Part shown: piece by piece, positions 59,150 through 64,000 of the stretch
How positions within the stretch are numbered: position 1 is the first letter of the stretch
Layout of the letters: each line of letters opens with the position of its first letter
Assembly: GCA_003094535.1 (NCBI GenBank)
Contig: NATV01000107.1
Location: forward strand, 1-64,000
Direction of reading: 5' to 3'
Length of the DNA: 64,000 nt
DNA from: a gamma proteobacterium symbiont of Ctena orbiculata
Lineage (GTDB): Bacteria; Pseudomonadota; Gammaproteobacteria; Chromatiales; Chromatiaceae
Notes under the pieces: model-generated
The model's database searches: none
Seen by the model: only the letters and a program-made list of their open reading frames with translations
What the model was told of the DNA's origin: nothing
Position numbers and translations under genes: made by a program

Positions 59150-59176
59150 CCGAACGATCGGCTTGCAAATGGCGCT
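59150..59176 (+). promoter_or_regulatory. candidate ECF promoter of the gene at 59239
   Basis: CCGAACGAT (59150-59158), 11 nt, then TGGCGCT (59170-59176). The same two blocks with the same spacing precede the gene at 62253, and a variant precedes the gene at 61836 (minus). The motif spacing fits a -35/-10 pair. Confidence 0.6.
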
Positions 59177-59238
59177 CTACCCAGTAACAGGCAAATAAAC
59201 CTGACCTGGAACATTACAGCCAATGAGGAAATCGCGTC

Positions 59239-60159
59239 ATGAACAAAGTATCCAGTTATCTCGCTACGCTAACCCTGATAGTTGCCGCCACTGCAGTAAG
59301 CTCGGCCGCCATGGCCCAGGGTGGTGTGCAGTTCAATCTCGAGTCTCGCGGACCGGGTGCCGGTTATAACAATACCCGTGTCGACCGGCGTGTTGGCCAA
59401 CCCAAAAGCATCCTGAAGGGGAGTGCGGCCAACCGTGGCGTGCACAACGAACGACGCTTTGCACGTCAGCTGGGTTCGGAGGTTCGCAGCAACATGCGCC
59501 ATCGCGGTGATGTGGCCCGCCACGCCCGGCAAAACGGGCAGATCAAAGCGACCCTGGCGCGGCAGGCGAGTGGGTCGAAAGCCCGTTTCAGCACCTCTCA
59601 GCTCTCTCCCGAGGTACAACGCGACCTGGACCGGCGCGGCAACCTGGCCAGGCAGGCGCGGGGAAAGGGCGGTACGGGGGTTGCAAAGCCGCGAGCAGCC
59701 AGGGTTCGATTCGACGACAGCAGGCGCACCCGCGGTGCCGGCTACAGTGCCGGTAAACCACACAACAAAGTCACCAAGCCCAAGGGCATACTGAAAAACA
59801 AAAACACCCTGAAGAGAGTCAAGAAGGCCAAGAAGCTGCGTACCCTGGGCAAGGTCGCCGCGGGCGGTGTGGTGGTGGCCGGCGGCACCCTGGTGGCCGA
59901 GACGGCCCTGGGTGTGGATATCCCGGATGCTGTCGATGCCGCGGAGTGGACCTATGGCACCTTGAAAGACCCCAGGCAGGCGCCGCGACGCTTCAAGAAA
60001 CTGGGCCGAGATTCGCTGCGCACCGCGCACAAGGCGGGCCGCACCCTGACCAACCCGAAAAAGATAGGCAAGAACCTGGAAAGAGGTGCGAAAAAGGCCG
60101 GTAAGTCGATCAAGAAGGCAAGCTGTTCTGTGGGTAAACTGTTTGGCGCAAAGTGCTGA
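59239..60159 (+). CDS. secreted basic protein with internal A-B-B-A repeats
   Basis: 306 residues. Signal peptide (about 1-26, ending AAMAQ). Two 32-residue units (30-61 and 156-187) share V-x-F-(N/D), RGxGAGY and PK-x-ILK at the same positions. Between them, two further units (about 77-98 and 121-142) share QL-x2-EV and RGxxARxAR. A glycine-rich hydrophobic stretch (about 205-225) and a Lys-rich tail with two cysteines follow. I do not recognise the family. GAGGAA precedes the ATG and a candidate ECF promoter lies upstream. Confidence 0.75.
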   Translation: MNKVSSYLATLTLIVAATAVSSAAMAQGGVQFNLESRGPGAGYNNTRVDRRVGQPKSILKGSAANRGVHNERRFARQLGSEVRSNMRHRGDVARHARQNGQIKATLARQASGSKARFSTSQLSPEVQRDLDRRGNLARQARGKGGTGVAKPRAARVRFDDSRRTRGAGYSAGKPHNKVTKPKGILKNKNTLKRVKKAKKLRTLGKVAAGGVVVAGGTLVAETALGVDIPDAVDAAEWTYGTLKDPRQAPRRFKKLGRDSLRTAHKAGRTLTNPKKIGKNLERGAKKAGKSIKKASCSVGKLFGAKC

Positions 60160-60192
60160 CGGCCCACTATAAGGCCCCTCAGGGAGCAGGAG

Positions 60193-60219
60193 AACCCGCG
60201 CTTGGCGCGGGTTTTTTTA
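60193..60219 (+). terminator. rho-independent terminator after the basic secreted protein
   Basis: Stem AACCCGCGC, loop TTG, GCGCGGGTT followed by a run of T to 60218. It ends the 59239-60159 gene and lies 6 bp before the end of the convergent kinase gene. Confidence 0.92.
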
Positions 60220-60224
60220 GTGCG

Positions 60225-61241
60225 TTAAACCAATGCTCCAAGCTGTGTGTTCAACTCGGCGCAGGAGCCCAGGCGCTGTTGCGGGTCCTTTACCAGCAGC
60301 CGATCGAGGATGGCCTGGACCGGGGCAAGATCCACTCCATCGCAGCTGGTTGCGGGCAGCGGCGAAGCCTCCTTGGTCAATATTTTGTTCGCCACCGCAA
60401 AACGGTCCACCGCGGTAAAGGGTTTTTGCGCGGTGAGCAATTCATACATCAATACCCCCAGTGACCAGAGATCCGTACGATGGTCCACACCCCGCCCGCG
60501 CCACTGCTCCGGGGACATGTAGCCGGGTGTTCCGATTATCTGTCCACTGGCGGTAAGTTTGATGTCGGCGAACTTGGCGATGCCGAAGTCGATCAGCTTG
60601 GTCTCACCCTGCCGGTCGAGCAGCACATTGTTGGACTTGATATCCCGGTGCGCCAAACCCTGAGCGTGTGCATGGGTCAATACATCGCTTAGGTTGAGGA
60701 TGATGTCGAGGCCTTGGCGATAGGGCAGGGGCCCCTGTTTGATATCCCCATCGAGTCCCCTGCCGTCGATGAACTCCATGGCGATGGCGGCATACTCCTC
60801 GGTGCTGAAGGAGTCAAACAGCCGACAGAGTGCCGGGTGGTCGAGGCTGGCCAGTACCTTGGCCTCGAGACTGAAGCGGCGATGGGCCTCTTCGGTGGCA
60901 ACGGTATAGCGGGGCAGCAGCTTGAGCGCGACCTTGCCATGTTGCGGATGCTGCGCCAGATATACGACGCCCATGCCACCGCGTCCCAGCTCTTTGTCTA
61001 TACGGTAATCACCCAGGCTCTGCGGGTGCCGAAACTCCCTGGCACCCTGCAGGAAGGGGGTGATGAAGTCCTGCTCCCCCTGTTCCAGCCGATCATGGGA
61101 TTCTAACAGGGCCTCGATTTCACGGCGCAGCGCCTTGTCATCCTCACATACCATATCCAGGTAGTCCCGCCGGTGGCTGGGGCTCTTGTCGGAGAGGTGG
61201 CGAAAGATGCTTTGGATCAGTTGCCAGCGTTGTCTGTCCAC
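60225..61241 (-). CDS. Ser/Thr protein kinase paired with the ECF sigma factor
   Basis: 338 residues. An N-terminal helical region (about 1-70: W-x2-IQSIF, RRDYLDMVCEDD, LRREIEALLESHD) is the pattern that precedes kinases accompanying TIGR02999 sigma genes. The kinase domain (about 78-335) shows GRGGMGVVYL, ALKLLPR, LAHRDIKSNN, IDFGIAKF and GTPGYMSPEQ. It has no membrane helix or TPR tail in this length. The sigma gene lies 1.1 kb away, separated by the secreted protein gene. Confidence 0.88.
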   Translation of the reverse strand: MDRQRWQLIQSIFRHLSDKSPSHRRDYLDMVCEDDKALRREIEALLESHDRLEQGEQDFITPFLQGAREFRHPQSLGDYRIDKELGRGGMGVVYLAQHPQHGKVALKLLPRYTVATEEAHRRFSLEAKVLASLDHPALCRLFDSFSTEEYAAIAMEFIDGRGLDGDIKQGPLPYRQGLDIILNLSDVLTHAHAQGLAHRDIKSNNVLLDRQGETKLIDFGIAKFADIKLTASGQIIGTPGYMSPEQWRGRGVDHRTDLWSLGVLMYELLTAQKPFTAVDRFAVANKILTKEASPLPATSCDGVDLAPVQAILDRLLVKDPQQRLGSCAELNTQLGALV

Positions 61242-61339
61242 GAATGCTCGTCTGGGTTTCCCGGGTTAGATCTGATCTTAGAATAACGGGTCGAGAAATG
61301 CGCGCACTCAAATGCCGGGAACAGGCAGCTGATGGCACT

Positions 61340-61362
61340 AAAAAAGGCGGCACCAGGCCGCC
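61340..61362 (-). terminator. rho-independent terminator after the lipoprotein gene
   Basis: On the minus strand: GGCGGC, five-base loop, GCCGCC and a run of six T (plus-strand A run at 61340-61345). It lies 37 bp after the stop at 61399. Confidence 0.85.
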
Positions 61363-61398
61363 AAGTGGAGAGCAGGAGAGCAGTATCGTCGTTGTTGT

Positions 61399-61836
61399 TC
61401 AGCCCCAGGTCAGGCGACGCAGTTGGATCACCTTGTTGCGTTTGCCGTTGCTGCGCCATTCGCCGTTGTGAATGGTGATGAATTCATAGGTCATGCCTTT
61501 GGATTCGTAGAGGTTGGGCCCGATCTTGTTATAGAAGACAGGCTTGCCGTTGTTTGGGGTCACCATGATGCCGTCGTAGGTGTGGCGGATGCTGTTGACG
61601 CGATTGTCGTAGCCCACCAATTGCCAATCCCCGGTGAGGTCGATCTCCTCGTAGGGGTCGCCGTAATTGCCGCTCTCTCTCTCCTCGGCACGACGGTTGT
61701 AACGCTCGGAGATCTCCTGGACCCTGGCCAGGACGTTCGGGTCGTTGAGGTTGCGCTCCAGGTTGGCGGCAAGGGTGGAGCATCCGCTAGCGGTGATTGA
61801 TATGAGTGCAAGAAATGCCAGCTTGAATCTGTTCAT
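61399..61836 (-). CDS. lipoprotein with a small C-terminal domain shared with the gene at 62253
   Basis: 145 residues from ATG 61836 with GGAGAAAA upstream. Lipobox SITASGC puts it in the outer membrane or periplasm. The C-terminal 75 residues hold G-x-W, VN-x4-YDG, IGPNLYE, YEFITI and EWRSNGKRNKVIQLRR. The protein at 62253-62717 carries the same pattern. Upstream is a variant of the CCGAACGA promoter motif. Family not recognised. Confidence 0.75.
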   Translation of the reverse strand: MNRFKLAFLALISITASGCSTLAANLERNLNDPNVLARVQEISERYNRRAEERESGNYGDPYEEIDLTGDWQLVGYDNRVNSIRHTYDGIMVTPNNGKPVFYNKIGPNLYESKGMTYEFITIHNGEWRSNGKRNKVIQLRRLTWG

Positions 61837-61902
61837 GGGTTTTCTCCAGTAGGGTCGATAATTGTTGCTCTGGCCGCTGTTTACAGCGGTTCTACTGGTT
61901 AA

Positions 61903-61929
61903 AGCGAGGTTCATGGCGGATTCGTTCGG
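61903..61929 (-). promoter_or_regulatory. candidate ECF promoter of the lipoprotein gene
   Basis: Minus strand: CCGAACGAA, 11 nt, then CCTCGCT followed by TT. The first block matches eight of nine bases of the other two promoters, the second block the CGCT part only. Confidence 0.45.
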
Positions 61930-62162
61930 AAAAGTGTGAATAAATCAATAACTCCTTATATATCAACATAAAATGTCACTGCTGTCCCGCTAACTCGCCG
62001 TTACTTCAGAAGAGGCGTAAACGCCCCTCTTTCTTGATGGGAGAGGGGTTCGGGAGCGGGGAGTTATTCCTCCTAGTACTTGATAGTTAGAGTATTTTGC
62101 GGTGTTGAATCGGGTTTGCTGAAGATGGATGAGTGGGTAACGCGAAAAAAACTGAGCTTTCT

Positions 62163-62189
62163 CCGAACGATTTTCAATGAGGTGGCGCT
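62163..62189 (+). promoter_or_regulatory. candidate ECF promoter of the gene at 62253
   Basis: CCGAACGAT (62163-62171), 11 nt, then TGGCGCT (62183-62189). Both blocks and the spacing are identical to the site at 59150-59176. Confidence 0.6.
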
Positions 62190-62252
62190 TTCATGGGTGA
62201 GGGTGGCAGTTTCGTTATCACCCGAATGACAACTTCTTATTGGAGAACAGCC

Positions 62253-62717
62253 ATGAAATCTATCAAAACCATCGCGGTCGCCGCCTTTGTCCTTATCTCT
62301 TTTTCGGCCCATGCCGGCGACAGCGGCAGTGCCTTTAAAGCCTTGTTCAGCGCGATTGCCCAAGTGGCCGCGCAACAGCGGGCGGATCTTGGTGGCAGTC
62401 GCCATGGCGGCCACGAAGATGCGTACCACGAGGGTGGTTATCAACAGGCGGGATACTACGAAGAGGGGCCGGTTATCTATAATATCAGCGGTAGTTGGGG
62501 TATGCGCAGCGGCAAGGTGAACCGCTTCCAGAAATCCTACGATGGTTACTATGTGATTCCGGTTGGGCGAGGGAAAGGGGTGCACTACGTGGAAATCGGT
62601 GAAAACCTCTATCAGGATGCGAACAGTTCGGGTACCTACGAGGTCATCGATCGGGACTATATGGTTTGGCGCAGCAACGACAAACGCAACCTGGTGATTG
62701 AACTGTTTCGCCAATGA
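62253..62717 (+). CDS. secreted protein sharing a domain with the lipoprotein at 61399
   Basis: 154 residues from ATG 62253 with GGAG upstream; the frame runs back to 62193. Signal peptide (MKSIKTIAVAAFVLISFSAHA), a His/Gly-rich linker, then a C-terminal domain of about 75 residues with the same pattern as the lipoprotein: GSW, VN-x4-YDG, IGENLYQ, YEVID, WRSNDKRNLVIEL. The two genes are divergent and share promoter motifs. Family not recognised. Confidence 0.75.
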   Translation: MKSIKTIAVAAFVLISFSAHAGDSGSAFKALFSAIAQVAAQQRADLGGSRHGGHEDAYHEGGYQQAGYYEEGPVIYNISGSWGMRSGKVNRFQKSYDGYYVIPVGRGKGVHYVEIGENLYQDANSSGTYEVIDRDYMVWRSNDKRNLVIELFRQ

Positions 62718-62917
62718 TCCCGGTCTTCCAATCCCACGAGATGGTTTGTCGGTGAATCCAGCGCCAGGCCATTCAATTGACCGCCAGAGGAAGCTAGAGG
62801 GAACCACTTTGTCGCCCACCTGTCACAAGCGCCAGGTAATCTAGGGCCTGATAACAGGCCCTGACAGGGCAGGGCGCTGTCTAGCTGTTTTCACAACAAC
62901 AATGTGAGGAGTTTGCG

Positions 62918-63484
62918 ATGAAGAGAATAGACCCTAGCGTAGTGCTGACACTAATCCTGTTACTGCCATTCTCCCAGGCCTGGTCGGATGAATACCAGGC
63001 GACCATCGATCTCTTCATGCAAGCGGGTGAAAGCAGCCGATTCTTCGATAACGCCTACGGTTATGCCGTGTTCCCCAGCATCGGCAAGGGCGGCTTCGTT
63101 GTGGGTGGCGCCTATGGCACAGGCAGGGTCTATGCCCAGGGAGCCCATACGGGGGATGTGGAGATGACCCAGCTTACACTTGGGCTGCAGGTAGGTGGTC
63201 AGGCATTCAGCCAGATTATCTTTTTCCAGGATCAGCGCGCCTTCAATGAGTTCACCGGCAGCAACTTTGAGTTCGGCGCCCAGGCCACAGCCGTGGCCAT
63301 TAAGGCAGGCGCTTCCGCCGCTGCGACCACTACCGGCAGCTCTGCCGGCACCAGTGGCAGCCAAAATGACGCCGACACCGTCGGCAGGTACTACAAAGGC
63401 ATGGCTGTCTTCACAGTAGCCAAGGGCGGCTTGATGATAGAGGCCTCACTCGGCGGCCAGAAGTTCGAGTATACCCCGAAGTAA
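62918..63484 (+). CDS. SYLF/YSC84-type lipid-binding protein
   Basis: 188 residues with a signal peptide (ending FSQAWSDE) and the YSC84/SYLF domain: FFDNAYGYAVFPSIGKGGFVVGGAYGTGRVYAQG, QVGGQAFSQIIFFQD and GLMIEASLGGQKFEY. Members bind phosphoinositides in eukaryotes; bacterial roles are unclear, mostly envelope-associated. GTGAGGAG lies before the ATG. Confidence 0.9.
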   Translation: MKRIDPSVVLTLILLLPFSQAWSDEYQATIDLFMQAGESSRFFDNAYGYAVFPSIGKGGFVVGGAYGTGRVYAQGAHTGDVEMTQLTLGLQVGGQAFSQIIFFQDQRAFNEFTGSNFEFGAQATAVAIKAGASAAATTTGSSAGTSGSQNDADTVGRYYKGMAVFTVAKGGLMIEASLGGQKFEYTPK

Positions 63485-63613
63485 TAGTTGTAATCGTTAC
63501 GCAGGGTCTTGCAGGTCGTTACAGAGGATTGCTGTGCGGGCCCCGTACCCTGCAACAGCATCTACAGGGTAGGGCGCTACCAAGTGCAGCGGTTGTGCTG
63601 AATCGCTAAGGGA

Positions 63614-63958
63614 TCAGTAACCGCCCTTACGCTTGGTCTCGGGCAGGCCGGCAACCTTGCTCGCCTGTTTCGCCGGTCCCTTGGGGAAGTGGACATAGAG
63701 GGATTTGGCATCCACTTTGCCTTCGTCGGACCAGAGGCCTTTGAAGTGCTTCACCATATGGCGCTCGTTGGGCTGGTTGCCATTGTTGTTGAAATACTCT
63801 TCGCGCAGATAGTTGATGATCTCCCACGCCTTTTCGCTCAGCTCCAGACCCTCGCTCGCGGCGATGGCCTTGGCCACATCCTCGCTCCACTCGGTGTGAT
63901 CGACCAGGTAGCCGTTGGTGTCGGCCTCGATGGTTTTACCGTTTACTTCATAAGACAT
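63614..63958 (-). CDS. DsrC/TusE-family protein lacking the C-terminal cysteines
   Basis: 114 residues. The fold signature is clear: YEVNGKTIEADTNGYLVDHTEWSEDVAKAIA, WEIINYLREEYFNNN, and the end HFPKGPAKQASKVAGLP. In DsrC the end reads as KQACKIAGLPKPTGC with two redox cysteines; here the first position is Ser and the chain ends KRKGGY. It therefore cannot form the DsrC trisulfide. It could be a regulatory or structural paralogue. AAGGAGAG precedes the ATG. Confidence 0.9.
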   Translation of the reverse strand: MSYEVNGKTIEADTNGYLVDHTEWSEDVAKAIAASEGLELSEKAWEIINYLREEYFNNNGNQPNERHMVKHFKGLWSDEGKVDAKSLYVHFPKGPAKQASKVAGLPETKRKGGY

Positions 63959-64000
63959 TGATCTCTCCTTACAAACAGATACAACGGCGGGGTGGTGTCC

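Larger units (their letters stand above)
61837..62252. other. divergent intergenic region between two related secreted-protein genes
   Basis: About 416 bp. It holds two oppositely facing candidate ECF promoters (61903-61929 on the minus strand and 62163-62189 on the plus strand) and a hairpin-like stretch AGAGGCG-TAAA-CGCCCCTCT near 62010-62030. An inverted 9-bp pair, AATAACTCC and GGAGTTATT, also occurs. No further gene or RNA was recognised. Confidence 0.5.

Overview
The window reads as chromosome of a sulfur-oxidising, nitrate-respiring gammaproteobacterium, close in style to Chromatiales/Sedimenticola/Thiodiazotropha-type organisms. This assignment is inference. It rests on a Gly/Tyr/Trp-rich exported protein of the sulfur-globule type, DsrE-like and DsrC-like proteins, a complete periplasmic nitrate reductase operon in E. 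coli order (napFDAGHBC), an FNR/Anr regulator with its four cysteines, and gammaproteobacterial synteny (pyrG-kdsA-eno-ftsB-ispD ... ispF-truD; mltD-methyltransferase-rnhA-dnaQ). No rRNA, tRNA, CRISPR array or transposase gene was seen.

Layout. 0.1-6.7 kb: SH3 envelope protein, argD-argF, a CopD-like membrane protein coupled to an MscS-type channel, a VPLPA-CTERM secreted protein and a 65-residue ORF. 6.7-17 kb: one anaerobic nitrate block on the minus strand, narX-narL then napFDAGHBC then moaA, with an FNR box and a NarL/NarP-like 7-2-7 site in front of napF. 17-21.4 kb: M48 protease, LemA, AIM24 protein, corrinoid adenosyltransferase. 21.5-25.3 kb: a three-gene Fe(III) ABC importer behind a Fur-like box. 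25.4-30.4 kb: DsrE-like protein, TetR regulator with two palindromic operators facing an NTF2-like gene, an aldolase fused to a Dabb domain, and a NodIJ-like exporter. 30.4-33.2 kb: an ECF sigma operon headed by a hendecad-repeat protein and continuing with DUF3619-like and DUF3106 genes. 33-39.6 kb: LysR/tautomerase pair, mltD, methyltransferase, rnhA, dnaQ, fnr. 39.7-49.4 kb: sulfur-globule-like protein, then the housekeeping run pyrG to truD, interrupted between ispD and ispF by a broken gene, a toxin-antitoxin pair and an HDOD gene. 49.6-54.6 kb: conserved hypotheticals, an Fe(II) dioxygenase, an AT-richer AraC/PEBP segment and an ECF sigma gene with no visible anti-sigma. 54.8-63.5 kb: two Ser/Thr kinases, a second kind of ECF sigma factor and several small secreted proteins. 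63.6-64 kb: a DsrC-family protein lacking both redox cysteines.

The most interesting candidate system lies at 58.5-62.7 kb. An ECF sigma factor (PF07638/TIGR02999 type) and the Ser/Thr kinase type that usually accompanies it flank a secreted basic protein. Three nearby genes for exported proteins (starts at 59239 +, 61836 - and 62253 +) share an upstream motif, CCGAACGA(T/A) followed after 11 nt by (TGG)CGCT. This looks like a local sigma regulon. Two of the three products share an unnamed C-terminal domain of about 75 residues.

The three FNR boxes (before napF, before fnr itself and before a 62-residue ORF) tie the anaerobic genes together. moaA next to the nap operon would help supply the molybdenum cofactor NapA needs, and narX-narL would supply nitrate control.
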